DNA of 53,205 nucleotides from Oscillospiraceae bacterium (GCA_902775565.1 CACYMP010000014.1:1-53205), one strand, 5' to 3'; numbered from the stretch's first letter, positions 7,519-16,346 are shown. Numbers and translations: made by a program. Notes: generated from the letters alone by a model not told the origin.

Positions 7519-8731
7519 TGAGTAGATACTCCCGATCTTTTTCCGAAAGAGCAGATCCTGCTAATCCGACCAGATATTTATACCACTCACGGGCTGTCTT
7601 TTCATCATAGATAACTGCATCCAGACCGGATACGATGATCTCGTCTACAGCATCGTCGAGTTGCGCAGGCGAATTGATAAACGAGAGTTTCTCTTCAAGT
7701 GCAGCGAGGTTTTCCTCAGAATAGATAAGTCCTTTTATGAGCGCGACATAGCTTAACGCGCGTTCGATCGGAACGCTGTCGGCCACTCTGATCTCGATGT
7801 ATTTCTTTATCCTGAAATGGAAAAATCCCATGGAGATGAAATGTTCGATAAGCTTCTCCTTGCGCGGGCTTTCCAGTTCTTTCTCTATGACTCCCTCGCT
7901 TATGAGATCTTCAGCTGTCTTGCTTCCGACATCGGTCGTCTCACCTTCATCTGTAAGAAGGATGAGCGGCGTATGTGTTATAACGTCAGCGATCTTGTCG
8001 TAACCGAAATCGCTGTCGAAAGAGTGCGGATAAAAGCCCGTTCTTGCGGGATCCAAGTCGCCCCACTCCTGCATGCGAAGAAGGTGCTTCTTATCTGATC
8101 CCTTCTCGATAACGGAATCCTCATAGCTCTTGTTTTCGAGAGCGATCATGAGGATAGGTGATATCTTCTGCAGCACGAGGAGCTTGCGGACGAGATCTTT
8201 TTCGGAGCTGTAGTCAACGGATATCTGCACCGATGAAGATGCTCTCATCATGTATTTTCCGTATTTTCCGCTGCTTCTGAAATACTGATCCATGTATTTA
8301 TATCTCTTCTTATGTGAGAGCGGGATATCATCCGGATCGATCTCGCCCGATTCCACCAGCGGCAGATTGCCTTTAGCTATAAAGTGATATCCACGTTCTG
8401 CGAAAACAGATGTCCACAGGTCCAGAAAGCTCTGATAGACCTGCTTGATCTCATCAAGATCAGAGAGCGGATCGACACTAATCTCGAACTGGCAGGAAGG
8501 TTCCAGCGTAACAGAATAACCCGGGGTATGGTAACCGACCGGGTATCCGTCCATGTATATTATTTCAGCATCAAGTTCAGAGGCTACCTCTTTTATGAGT
8601 TCCGTCACTTCTTCAAAGCCTATCGGGAACCCGCGGTCATCTATTACGAAGTGCTCCACTTCAAGGCCTAAGTTCTGCCCCTTTGTCTCGCCTGATCTTA
8701 TGTAATCGACTATATATTCGTGTACACCCAT
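7511..8731 (-). CDS. Glutamate-cysteine ligase family protein (GCS2 type)
   Basis: The 406-residue product matches the GCS2 family, which includes plant-type gamma-glutamylcysteine synthetase and EgtA. Early blocks GLEVEHFVID (22-31) and TLEPSCQFEIS are characteristic, as is YFRSSGKYGKYMMRASSSVQIS in the middle. It should join glutamate by its gamma-carboxyl to cysteine or another amine, using ATP. No glutathione synthetase is seen nearby. Instead the next gene, overlapping by eight bases, is a class II amidotransferase as in egtA/egtC pairs. Being in the Cys-controlled operon supports a thiol substrate. The start has AGGTGAATTT upstream and sits 11 bases after metI. Confidence 0.82.
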   Translation of the reverse strand: MGVHEYIVDYIRSGETKGQNLGLEVEHFVIDDRGFPIGFEEVTELIKEVASELDAEIIYMDGYPVGYHTPGYSVTLEPSCQFEISVDPLSDLDEIKQVYQSFLDLWTSVFAERGYHFIAKGNLPLVESGEIDPDDIPLSHKKRYKYMDQYFRSSGKYGKYMMRASSSVQISVDYSSEKDLVRKLLVLQKISPILMIALENKSYEDSVIEKGSDKKHLLRMQEWGDLDPARTGFYPHSFDSDFGYDKIADVITHTPLILLTDEGETTDVGSKTAEDLISEGVIEKELESPRKEKLIEHFISMGFFHFRIKKYIEIRVADSVPIERALSYVALIKGLIYSEENLAALEEKLSFINSPAQLDDAVDEIIVSGLDAVIYDEKTAREWYKYLVGLAGSALSEKDREYLLNV

Positions 8732-8742
8732 AAATTCACCTC

Positions 8743-9396
8743 TTACGTCTTTCTTGTCCTCTTGGACAGCCTGATGCCGATCTCCTGTATGAGCATTACC
8801 ATGATTATGAGAAGTGCGACCGTCGTCCAGAGCACATCCTTCTGGTAACGGTAATAACCGTACTGAAGTGCTATCGCACCGAGTCCGCCGCCTCCGATTA
8901 CGCCTGCCATTGCCGAGTAACCTAATACTGTAGCGACATTGATCGCACCGCCCTGAAGCAGCGAAGGAGTCGCTTCGGGAATGATGAAATGAACTATCGT
9001 GTAAAGAGGCGATGCACCCATTGATGTTGCAGCTTCGATTATTCCCGGATTGACCTCGCTTAATGATGACTCGACCATTCGTGCGACTATCGGGATCGCT
9101 CCTACCGTAAGAGGAACGATCGATGCGACCGTACCGATCGAAGATCCGACAACGAATCTCGTGAATGGAATGAGCAGTACGAGAAGGATAAGGAACGGCA
9201 GTGAACGGGTAACATTTACGATGAATCCGATAATGCCGTTTACCGCTCTGTTCTCAAGAAGTCTTCCCTTGGATGTCGCGTAAAGGATAACTCCCAGAGG
9301 AAGTCCGACAACATATGAGAACAGAGACGCAAAGAGCGTCATCTCAAATGTTTCCAGGATTCCGGAAAGTATCGCGTCTTTTATGTAATCAGTCAT
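8743..9396 (-). CDS. metI: Methionine ABC transporter permease MetI
   Basis: The product is a typical MetI-type permease with five to six membrane segments and the EAA loop around the segment ESSLSEVNPGIIEAATSMGA. I place the start at the ATG at 9396, which has AGGTGGG upstream and gives 217 residues, the usual MetI length. A longer reading frame extends 72 bases further into metN but lacks a good ribosome binding site. It overlaps the end of metN by eight bases. Together with MetN and MetQ it forms the methionine importer. Confidence 0.93.
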   Translation of the reverse strand: MTDYIKDAILSGILETFEMTLFASLFSYVVGLPLGVILYATSKGRLLENRAVNGIIGFIVNVTRSLPFLILLVLLIPFTRFVVGSSIGTVASIVPLTVGAIPIVARMVESSLSEVNPGIIEAATSMGASPLYTIVHFIIPEATPSLLQGGAINVATVLGYSAMAGVIGGGGLGAIALQYGYYRYQKDVLWTTVALLIIMVMLIQEIGIRLSKRTRKT

Positions 9397-10396
9397 TTCT
9401 ACCCACCTCCGATACGGAAAGACCGCCTTCCTTGAAGAAGTCGATAACTGTCTGACGGTCCTTTGCAAGCTCGGGCAGCTCGACGATCATCTGACCGTAG
9501 CCGATGCCGCCCACGCTCCTTGTATTCGCACTCAGGATGTTCACCTTGAGTCCTGTCTTTTCGACAAGGTTTGCGATGAACGGAACATTGGACTGCGTTC
9601 CGTCGAAAACGATCCTGACGATCTGCCCGTTCTCATTCGAAGGATCGAAAGGATTGCTCGGGAACACGAGCTTTTTCGCAGCCTTCGACTGAGGGTTGGA
9701 GAATACATCCGTGACATCGCCGACTTCCGCCAGGTTGCCGTCGTCGATTATCGCAACTCTGTCGCAAATCTTTTCGACTACGCTCATCTCATGTGTGATG
9801 ATGACTATAGTCAGTTTTCTTTCCTGATTGATCTTTTTTAACAGGTCTAATATCTCGCCCGTGATCTTCGGGTCAAGTGCGCTCGTTGCCTCGTCGCACA
9901 AAAGAACCTTAGGGTCTGCCGCAAGCGCTCTTGCAATAGCGACTCTCTGCTTCTGGCCGCCTGAAAGACGCGCGGGATAAACGTCCTGCTTTTCGGACAG
10001 ACCTACGATCTCGAGCATCTGTCTTGCTTTCTCTTTACGTTCTTTTCTCGGAACGCCGGCGATCTTTAGGGGCTGCTCGACATTTGCAAGGACCGTTCTC
10101 TGATTCACGAGATTAAAGCCCTGAAAGATCATGGAGATCGAATGCCTTACTTCGCGGAGTTCCCTCGGCCTAAGCGCTGCAAGATCCTTATCGTAGAACT
10201 TGACGGTTCCTTCAGTCACTTCCTCAAGACGGTTTAACGTACGGACAAGAGTTGATTTGCCTGCGCCGCTCATTCCTATGATGCCGAAGATCTCGCCTTC
10301 TCTTACCTCGAGGCTGACATCTTTGAGCGCGGTAAATTCCTTGCCGTCGTTCCTGTATGTCTTATATACGTTTGTCAGTTCAAAGACGTTGCTCAT
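9389..10396 (-). CDS. metN: Methionine ABC transporter ATPase MetN
   Basis: The 335-residue ATPase has Walker A GMSGAGKST (41-49), signature LSGGQ (143-147) and Walker B VLLCDE (163-168) followed by the D-loop SALD. A C-terminal NIL domain (about 255-333) is the methionine-sensing regulatory domain typical of MetN, which inhibits transport when internal methionine is high. The start codon overlaps the mccA stop codon by one base (TAATG), indicating coupling. It powers MetI for import through MetQ. Confidence 0.95.
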   Translation of the reverse strand: MSNVFELTNVYKTYRNDGKEFTALKDVSLEVREGEIFGIIGMSGAGKSTLVRTLNRLEEVTEGTVKFYDKDLAALRPRELREVRHSISMIFQGFNLVNQRTVLANVEQPLKIAGVPRKERKEKARQMLEIVGLSEKQDVYPARLSGGQKQRVAIARALAADPKVLLCDEATSALDPKITGEILDLLKKINQERKLTIVIITHEMSVVEKICDRVAIIDDGNLAEVGDVTDVFSNPQSKAAKKLVFPSNPFDPSNENGQIVRIVFDGTQSNVPFIANLVEKTGLKVNILSANTRSVGGIGYGQMIVELPELAKDRQTVIDFFKEGGLSVSEVGRND

Positions 10397-11310
10397 TAAC
10401 CAAATAATCCTTTGCTAAGATATCTGTCTCCCCTGTCAGGGAATACCGTTACTATATTTCCCGATTCGATCTGTTCTGAAAGCTTGATCGCTGCCGCGAG
10501 TGCCGCGCCGGATGAGGATCCTGCAAGGATGCCTTCGTTCTTTGCAAGCTTTCTGCTCGTCTCGAATGCTTCGTCGTCTGTTACCTTGATGACTTTATCG
10601 ACCAGAGTGATATCCATCGTATCCGCGATAAAATCGTTGCCTATGCCTTCAATGTTGTAATCGAAGTGCTCACCGCCTCCGATAGTCGATCCGTAAGGAT
10701 CTGCAAGAACTCCCGTGATATCAGGGTTCTGCTCTTTCAGGTATCTGACTACACCTGTAAATGTTCCGCCGCTTCCGGCTCCTGCCACGAAGTAATCTAT
10801 CTTGCCGTCTAACTGGCTGTATATCTCAGGTCCCGTTGTCTCATAGTGTGCGAGAGGATTTGCGGGATTCCTGAACTGTCTTAATGAGACAGAGCCTTCG
10901 ATCTGCTTTAACAGTTCTTCAGCTTTCTGCTCTGCTCCGAGCATTCCTTCCTCTCTTGATGTGTGTACTATCTCCGCGCCCAGAGCGCGCATGACCTGCT
11001 GCTTCTCGATGGAGAATTTCTCCGGTACGGTGAAGATAACCCTGATACCCTGATTGAGTGCCGCTACTGCGATACCGATACCGGTGTTGCCTGCGGTCGC
11101 ATCGATTATCGTTCCGCCTTCTTTAAGTATTCCGCGCTTTTTCGCGTCATCGATCATGTAGACACCGATGCGGTCTTTTACGCTTCCTGCGGGATTCATG
11201 AGTTCAAGTTTTGCATAGATATTTACTCCGGGCTTGATGCCTATATGATTGATCTTTAAGATCGGTGTATTGCCGATCATTCCTCTTATGTCTTCATATA
11301 CGTTTTTCAT
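10396..11310 (-). CDS. mccA: O-acetylserine-dependent cystathionine beta-synthase / cysteine synthase
   Basis: The 304-residue PLP enzyme belongs to the cysteine synthase/CBS family, with the PLP lysine K45 in AGSVKDR and the phosphate-binding loop AGAGSGGTFTG (about 176-186). The substrate loop reads ATAGNTG (71-77) rather than the PTSGNTG typical of CysK. This together with the C-terminal PDRGDRYLSKGLFG and the adjacent cystathionine lyase gene points to MccA (YrhA) of the reverse transsulfuration pathway. It would condense O-acetylserine with homocysteine to cystathionine. A plain cysteine synthase (CysK) role cannot be excluded. It sits 12 bases after mccB. Confidence 0.85.
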   Translation of the reverse strand: MKNVYEDIRGMIGNTPILKINHIGIKPGVNIYAKLELMNPAGSVKDRIGVYMIDDAKKRGILKEGGTIIDATAGNTGIGIAVAALNQGIRVIFTVPEKFSIEKQQVMRALGAEIVHTSREEGMLGAEQKAEELLKQIEGSVSLRQFRNPANPLAHYETTGPEIYSQLDGKIDYFVAGAGSGGTFTGVVRYLKEQNPDITGVLADPYGSTIGGGEHFDYNIEGIGNDFIADTMDITLVDKVIKVTDDEAFETSRKLAKNEGILAGSSSGAALAAAIKLSEQIESGNIVTVFPDRGDRYLSKGLFG

Positions 11311-11322
11311 TTTTATCGCCTC

Positions 11323-12486
11323 TTACGCCTTGACTGAATTCTCGATCGCCTGCTTGAGATCTGCTATGAGATCATCAACGTCTTCGATTCCTACCGATAA
11401 TCTGATGAGCTCGTCAACGATACCGACTTCCTTGCGGATCTCAGCCGGGATCGCAGCATGAGTCATCGTGGCAGGATGGCACACGAGTGATTCGACTCCG
11501 CCCAGGCTCTCTGCCAGCGTGATGAGGTTTAACTGCTCGAAAAACTTCTTGTAATCATATTTGTCGTTCAGCACGAAAGAGATCATCGCGCCTGCACCCT
11601 CAGCCTGCTTTTTCTGCACTTCATATCCGGGATCGCTCTCAAGTCCGGGATAGTAGACCTTGCTTACATATCCGCTTTCAGAGAGCCATTTTGCGATCTT
11701 GCCTGCGTTGGCAACATGTCTGTCCATGCGAACACCGAGTGTCTTTATTCCTCTTATGATCAGGAAGCTGTCCCAGGGTGCCAGCACTCCGCCGATCGCA
11801 TTCTGCAGATAGTAAAGCCTGTCAGCCAGTGCCTTGTCGTTTACTACAACGAAGCCCGAGATGGTATCCGAATGTCCGCCGAGATATTTTGTTCCGCTGT
11901 GGATGACGATATCCGAACCGAGCGTCAGAGGACGCTGCAGATAAGGCGTAAGGAATGTGTTGTCAACGATCGTGAGCTTGCCATGCTTTTTCGCGATCTT
12001 GGATACCGCTTCGATGTCGGTGATCGTAAGGAGCGGGTTTGCGGGTGTCTCGATATAGACTGCTTTTACGTCATCGTCGATAGCGTTCTCAACAGCCTCA
12101 AGATCTGATGTATTTACGATCTTATATGTGATGTTGAAGTTCTTGAAAACATTATCTAATATCCTGAACGTTCCGCCGTAGATGTTGTCTGATACAACGA
12201 GCTTGTCGCCGCTCTTGAAAAGCGAGAGAACTGTGTTGATCGCTGCAAGTCCCGAAGCAAATGCGAGACCGTATTCACCCTGCTCCAAGTCTGCGATGAG
12301 CTTCTCAAGTGCCGCTCTCGTCGGGTTGCCTGTTCTTGAATACTCCCAACCGCGGTTCTTGCCGAGACCGTCCTGCTTGTATGTTGATGTCTGGTATATG
12401 GGAACGTTAACTGCGCCTGTTAACTCATCGCCGTCGATCCCGCCGTGTATAAGTAAAGAATTAAGTTTGATATCTGTTCTGCTCAT
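11323..12486 (-). CDS. mccB: Cystathionine gamma-lyase (Cys/Met metabolism PLP enzyme)
   Basis: The 387-residue protein is a Cys/Met metabolism PLP-dependent enzyme. K200 in HSGTKYLGGHSD is the expected PLP lysine. The YSRTGNPTR block (49-57), the ASGLAA segment (78-82) and SLGGVESLVCHPATMTH near the end are family hallmarks. Next to mccA the best reading is MccB, which cleaves cystathionine to cysteine. Cystathionine gamma-synthase is a close homologue and is the main alternative. It is the first structural gene of the unit, 20 bases after the attenuator terminator, with GAGAGGAAAAC as ribosome binding site. Confidence 0.87.
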   Translation of the reverse strand: MSRTDIKLNSLLIHGGIDGDELTGAVNVPIYQTSTYKQDGLGKNRGWEYSRTGNPTRAALEKLIADLEQGEYGLAFASGLAAINTVLSLFKSGDKLVVSDNIYGGTFRILDNVFKNFNITYKIVNTSDLEAVENAIDDDVKAVYIETPANPLLTITDIEAVSKIAKKHGKLTIVDNTFLTPYLQRPLTLGSDIVIHSGTKYLGGHSDTISGFVVVNDKALADRLYYLQNAIGGVLAPWDSFLIIRGIKTLGVRMDRHVANAGKIAKWLSESGYVSKVYYPGLESDPGYEVQKKQAEGAGAMISFVLNDKYDYKKFFEQLNLITLAESLGGVESLVCHPATMTHAAIPAEIRKEVGIVDELIRLSVGIEDVDDLIADLKQAIENSVKA

Positions 12487-12506
12487 TTTGTTTTCCTCTC
12501 TTTGTC

Positions 12507-12540
12507 AAAAAAATGCCCGAAGCGTAAATCGGCTCCGGGC
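12507..12540 (-). terminator. Leader terminator (attenuator) before mccB
   Basis: On the minus strand a 9-bp hairpin (12532-12540 with 12515-12523, one G-U pair) is followed by seven T. It stands between the leader ORF and mccB. The TTGCCCG at its 5' side (12536-12542) is complementary to CGGGCAA in codons 12-14 of the leader ORF (12604-12610), which would give a competing antiterminator. Confidence 0.88.
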
Positions 12541-12565
12541 AAAAAGTACATGCAGTTTACATGAT

Positions 12566-12643
12566 TCATCTACATCGAATCATATTAAGACAGCAATAGT
12601 CCATTGCCCGTGAATATAACATTCGACAACACATGAACTTCAT
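12566..12643 (-). CDS. Cys-codon leader peptide of mccBA-metNI unit (25 aa)
   Basis: A 25-codon ORF with AAAGGAGAC (12651-12659) correctly placed before its ATG. The peptide has three Cys clusters: MCCRMLYSRA (residues 4-13) with Cys5 and Cys6, then Cys17 and Cys18, then Cys24 near the end. Five of 25 codons are Cys, far above any background. The first cluster matches the metQ leader in ten positions except one, and the CGG GCA codons six places after the Cys pair are the ones complementary to the terminator in both leaders. This is the architecture of ribosome-mediated attenuation responding to charged tRNA-Cys. Confidence 0.88.
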   Translation of the reverse strand: MKFMCCRMLYSRAMDYCCLNMIRCR

Positions 12644-12679
12644 ACTTACTGTCTCCTTTTGGTGATCTTCGATGTGAGG

Positions 12680-12708
12680 ATTATAATTCCATTTACCTAC
12701 CGTGTCAA
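12680..12708 (-). promoter_or_regulatory. Promoter of the mccBA-metNI-gcl-gat unit
   Basis: The minus strand has TTGACA (12703-12708), a 17-base spacer and a perfect TATAAT (12680-12685). The predicted start lies near 12673, about 30 bases before the leader ORF. The -35 box is inside the ACCTA-N9-TAGGT repeat. Confidence 0.92.
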
Positions 12709-12713
12709 TAGGT
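12695..12713. promoter_or_regulatory. Inverted repeat operator ACCTA-N9-TAGGT (mccB)
   Basis: This 19-bp repeat covers the -35 box of the mccB promoter and lies just upstream of the -35 box of the divergent Rrf2 gene. Further half-site-like CCTA motifs occur at 12729-12739 inside the Rrf2 promoter, so autoregulation is likely. The same repeat is at 6695-6713 and a variant at 16354-16372. Confidence 0.78.
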
Positions 12714-12720
12714 TTTTCTC

Positions 12721-12750
12721 TTGATTTGCCTATTCGCCTACTGTTATAAT
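12721..12750 (+). promoter_or_regulatory. Promoter of the Rrf2 regulator gene
   Basis: TTGATT (12721-12726), an 18-base spacer and TATAAT (12745-12750). The -10 box overlaps an in-frame upstream ATG at 12749, which therefore cannot be the translation start. Confidence 0.75.
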
Positions 12751-12781
12751 GGCAAAAAGATTTGACAAAGGGGTAAATTAC

Positions 12782-13177
12782 ATGATCTCTACTAAAGGAA
12801 GATATGGTCTTCGCGTCATGATAGATCTGGCAAAGAACGACAACGGCAGCTATATTCCCCTTAAGGATATTGCCGACCGTCAGGAGATATCCAAGAAGTA
12901 TCTTGAGATAATAGTCAAGAAGATGGTCGAAGGCGGCCTCGTAAAAGGTTCGAGCGGAAAAGGCGGCGGATATAAACTCGTCAAGAAACCGGAGAAATAC
13001 ACCGTCGGTGAGATCCTAACCTTAATGGAAGGAACCATCTCATCCGTTGCCTGCCTCGCAGACAAGGATTACGACTGCCCCAGGAAAAAGAAATGCGAAA
13101 CTCTTCCCATGTGGAAAGAGTTCGACAAGATAGTCCACGACTACTTCTATAAAAAGAAGCTCAGTGACCTGTTATAA
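12782..13177 (+). CDS. Rrf2-family regulator, CymR-like
   Basis: The 131-residue product starts MISTKGRYGLRVMIDLA, the standard Rrf2 opening. The start at 12782 is chosen because AAAGGGG lies about nine bases upstream and the ATG at 12749 is inside the -10 box. A winged-helix DNA-binding region covers about 1-65, with GKGGGYKL (60-67) in the wing. Three cysteines (C91, C99, C105) are spaced like the Fe-S ligands of IscR-type proteins, unlike classical CymR, which lacks them. The divergent position beside the mccB operator suggests a repressor of sulfur genes, as CymR is with CysK in Bacillus. Whether it binds an Fe-S cluster or senses thiols directly is unknown. Confidence 0.88.
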   Translation: MISTKGRYGLRVMIDLAKNDNGSYIPLKDIADRQEISKKYLEIIVKKMVEGGLVKGSSGKGGGYKLVKKPEKYTVGEILTLMEGTISSVACLADKDYDCPRKKKCETLPMWKEFDKIVHDYFYKKKLSDLL

Positions 13178-13191
13178 ATTGAAGAGAATAC

Positions 13192-14049
13192 TTAAACGAT
13201 ATTCCTGATCCCCTCACAGATACGTCTGGCAACGAGGGGATTATTCATTGTGTAAAGATGGATTCCGCTGATATCGCTTACGAGAAGATCGATTATCTGG
13301 CTTAAGCAGTAAGACATGCCGGCATCAAAAAGAGCTTCCTTGTTGTCTTCATAACGGGAGATTATCTTACGGAATCTCTCGGGGAAAGAAGCATGGCACA
13401 ACGTGACCATTCTCTTGATCTGCGCAGCGTTGATAACGGGCATTACCCCGGGAATGACCGGGACATCGATATCCGCGATCTTGCACTCTTCATGGAATCT
13501 GTAGAATATGTCATTGCTGAAGAACAGCTGCGACAGCAGTACTTCCGCACCTGCATCGACTTTTTTCTTGAGGCTCTTAATCTCTGCGATCACGCTCGGT
13601 GACTCGGGGTGGCACTCGGGATAGCACGCGCCTAAGAAGCAGAAATCGTTATCCTTTTTCAGATACGAGATAAGATCTGACGAGTGGGAGAAATCATTTT
13701 TCGCAGGGACATTAGGGTTTGCATCACCGCGCAGGGCAAGTATGTTTTCGATGCCTTCACCTTTAAGGACTCTTGCAAACTCGTCGATCTCATTCTTGTC
13801 GTAATGCAGGCATGTGAGATGTACCACAGGCTCGATCTTGTACTCGTACTTTATCTTTTTCGCGAGCTCGATCGTACGGTTGCAGTTGGAAGATCCGCCT
13901 GCACCGAACGTCACGCTGATAAAGTCGGGTTTAAGCTCAGCCAAAACCTCAAGAGTCTCATCGATGTTCTCCAGCTCCGCGTCTTTCTTTGGCGGAAATA
14001 TCTCGAACGAAAGACTTCTTTTATTCTTGCAAACCTGTGATACCTTCAT
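13192..14049 (-). CDS. metF: Methylenetetrahydrofolate reductase MetF
   Basis: The 285-residue TIM-barrel flavoprotein reduces 5,10-methylene-THF to 5-methyl-THF, the methyl donor for methionine synthesis. Family signatures include SLSFEIFPPKKDAE near the N-terminus, SVTFGAGGSS (about 46-55), HLTCLHYDKNEI and LALRGD. The ATG at 14049, three bases after the metE stop and with GAGGAT upstream, is preferred to the GTG one codon earlier. It forms an operon with metE. Its 3' end is only 14 bases from that of the convergent Rrf2 gene, and no terminator is visible between them. Confidence 0.94.
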   Translation of the reverse strand: MKVSQVCKNKRSLSFEIFPPKKDAELENIDETLEVLAELKPDFISVTFGAGGSSNCNRTIELAKKIKYEYKIEPVVHLTCLHYDKNEIDEFARVLKGEGIENILALRGDANPNVPAKNDFSHSSDLISYLKKDNDFCFLGACYPECHPESPSVIAEIKSLKKKVDAGAEVLLSQLFFSNDIFYRFHEECKIADIDVPVIPGVMPVINAAQIKRMVTLCHASFPERFRKIISRYEDNKEALFDAGMSYCLSQIIDLLVSDISGIHLYTMNNPLVARRICEGIRNIV

Positions 14050-14052
14050 CAC

Positions 14053-16308
14053 TTATCCTCTTATCTGTTTAGCAGCAGCAACGAGGTTTGTAAGGCTCTT
14101 GACGGTCTCCTCATTGCCTCTTGTCTTAAGTCCGCAGTCAGGGTTGACCCAAAGCTTGGAATCCTCGATCTTTGCTCTCATCTTTGTGAGTGCAGTTACG
14201 ATCTCTTCGACTGAAGGAACGCGGGGACTGTGGATATCGTATACGCCGGGGCCGACCTCAGTCTTGAAGTTGTTCGCCTTGAGCGAATCAAGGATAAGAA
14301 GATCGGAACGTGATGCCTCGAATGTAATGACATCTGCATCCATTGCATCGATAGCGGGAATGATATCCGTGAATTCGCTGTAGCACATATGAGTATGGAT
14401 CTGTGTCTCCGGCTTAACCTTGCTGTGTACGAGCCTGAACGCAGGGATAGCGAAATCAAGATACTCACTGTACCAGTCGGACTTTCTAAGAGGGAGCTTC
14501 TCTCTTAATGCAGCCTCATCGATCTGAATGATGTTGATGCCGTTTGCCTCTAAATCAAGGACCTCATCTCTTATAGCAAGTGCGATCTGAAGGATACTCT
14601 CCTTGATGGAGATATCCTCTCTCGGGAATGACCAGTTGAGGATCGTAACAGGACCCGTGAGCATTCCCTTAACCGGCTTGTTAGTGCAGGATTTTGCAAA
14701 CTTCGACCACTCGACTGTGATCGCGCCCTTGCGTGATACGTCGCCCCAGATTATCGGCGGCTTAACGTTTCTTGTACCGTAGGACTGTACCCAGGCTTTC
14801 TCAGTGAATACATATCCGTTTAAGTTCTCGCCGAAATACTCGACCATGTCGTTACGCTCGAACTCGCCGTGAACGAGAACATCAAGACCGATCTCTTCCT
14901 GGAGCTTGATGCACTCTGCGATCTTCTTTTTGTTGAACTCAACATATTCTTCTTTTGACTTTAAGCCCTTCTTGAATTCCTGTCTGTTCTTTCTGACATC
15001 CTGTGTCTGAGGGAAAGATCCGATCGTTGTTGTCGGGAACAAAGGAAGACCTAAGATCTCCTTCTGGATCTTCTCTCTTTCAGCGAATGCGGGAAGTCTT
15101 ACATAATCTGCATCAGTGATTGCTGCAACCTTTGCCTGGACATCCTTATCCTCGCTGTCCTTTCTGCCTTCGAAAAGCTTCTGATTGTTCTTGAAGATCT
15201 CGCTGTTTGCATAATCAGTTCCGGAGATGGAAGCGATCTCTGAGAGCTCTGTCAGCTTCTCTTCAGCGAAAGCGAAATGCTTCTTATAGTCTTCTGAGAG
15301 CTTTGTCTCGCTTGCAAGAGTGTAAGGAACATGAAGGAGTGAGCATGATGTTCCGAGTACAACGTCGGATACTCCGATCTCATCCAATGCTGCAAGTGTT
15401 TTCCTGTAGTCGTTTCTCCAGATGTTCTTACCGTTAACAAGACCTGCGAAGAGTGTCTTATCCTTAGGGAAACCGTTTGTCTTGATAAGCTCTGCTGTCT
15501 TTCTTCCTTCAAGGAAATCAAGACCGATCGCATCGAAATCAAGCTTTATTACTTCAGCGTAGATATCCCTGATATCTCCGAAATATGTCTGAAGCAAGAT
15601 CTTTACGCCCTTCTTGTTCTCGAGGATGGGGCTGTAGATATTCTTGAAAAGAGCGATATCTTCAGCATCAAGATCCTTAACAAGTGAAGGCTCGTCAAAC
15701 TCGATCAACTCTGCACCCTTTGATGCAAGAACAGATACGAGCTTTATGTATTCTTCTGTGAGCTTTGAAGATACGTCAGCGATCTTTTTCGAGCCCGTAA
15801 ATCTTGCAAGCTTAAGGAATGTAAAAGGTCCGATAAGTGCAGGCTTGGTCTCAACACCAATCTGCCTTGCTTCGAGATACTCATCAACAGGCTTTGTTCC
15901 TGTGAGAGTTATCACTGTATCGTCGTCGATCTCAGGTACGAGATAGTGGTAGTTTGTGTTGAACCACTTCTTCATTGCAAGAGCCTTTACGTTGCCCTTG
16001 TCTCCCTGATAACCTCTTGCTGCGGCAAAGTATGTCTCAAGTTCAGAAAGTCCCAATGCCTTATATCTCTGAGGTATCACGTTAAACAGGAATGCTGTAT
16101 CCAGAACGTTGTCGTAGAAAGAAAAATCATTGGAAGAGATATATGAGATCCCTGCATTTTTCTGTGCAAGAAGATCTTCCTCCCTGATCTTTTTCGCTGC
16201 AGCGAGAAGTCCTGCTTCATCTAATTCGCCTTTGAAGAACTTCTCTGATGCGAACTTCAATTCCCTGTCTTTTCCAATCCTCGGATAACCTATGACTGAT
16301 GTCTTCAT
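14053..16308 (-). CDS. metE: Cobalamin-independent methionine synthase MetE
   Basis: The 751-residue protein is of full MetE length, with the duplicated barrel structure. Zinc ligands H640, C642, E664 and C725 are all present, in [17 protein letters not shown] and NPDCGLKTR. The linker motif [12 protein letters not shown] begins the C-terminal half. It transfers the methyl group from 5-methyl-THF (polyglutamate) to homocysteine, so it works with MetF encoded just downstream. The ribosome binding site is CGGAGGAAATAC. Its promoter carries a variant of the sulfur operator and a LysR-type palindrome at about -65. Confidence 0.96.
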   Translation of the reverse strand: MKTSVIGYPRIGKDRELKFASEKFFKGELDEAGLLAAAKKIREEDLLAQKNAGISYISSNDFSFYDNVLDTAFLFNVIPQRYKALGLSELETYFAAARGYQGDKGNVKALAMKKWFNTNYHYLVPEIDDDTVITLTGTKPVDEYLEARQIGVETKPALIGPFTFLKLARFTGSKKIADVSSKLTEEYIKLVSVLASKGAELIEFDEPSLVKDLDAEDIALFKNIYSPILENKKGVKILLQTYFGDIRDIYAEVIKLDFDAIGLDFLEGRKTAELIKTNGFPKDKTLFAGLVNGKNIWRNDYRKTLAALDEIGVSDVVLGTSCSLLHVPYTLASETKLSEDYKKHFAFAEEKLTELSEIASISGTDYANSEIFKNNQKLFEGRKDSEDKDVQAKVAAITDADYVRLPAFAEREKIQKEILGLPLFPTTTIGSFPQTQDVRKNRQEFKKGLKSKEEYVEFNKKKIAECIKLQEEIGLDVLVHGEFERNDMVEYFGENLNGYVFTEKAWVQSYGTRNVKPPIIWGDVSRKGAITVEWSKFAKSCTNKPVKGMLTGPVTILNWSFPREDISIKESILQIALAIRDEVLDLEANGINIIQIDEAALREKLPLRKSDWYSEYLDFAIPAFRLVHSKVKPETQIHTHMCYSEFTDIIPAIDAMDADVITFEASRSDLLILDSLKANNFKTEVGPGVYDIHSPRVPSVEEIVTALTKMRAKIEDSKLWVNPDCGLKTRGNEETVKSLTNLVAAAKQIRG

Positions 16309-16346
16309 TTGTATTTCCTCCGTGTCTGTACATTTTTATGGTTGCG

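Noticed and set aside
9397..9468. 72-base N-terminal extension of metI
   Set aside because: It lies inside metN without a good ribosome binding site. The start at 9396 gives the usual 217-residue MetI.
12487..12781. T-box or SAM riboswitch upstream of mccB
   Set aside because: Same reasoning: the leader is too short for a T-box and holds a Cys-rich ORF with proper signals.
12749..12781. Upstream ATG of the Rrf2 gene
   Set aside because: It overlaps the -10 box, and the ATG at 12782 has a ribosome binding site and the standard Rrf2 N-terminus.
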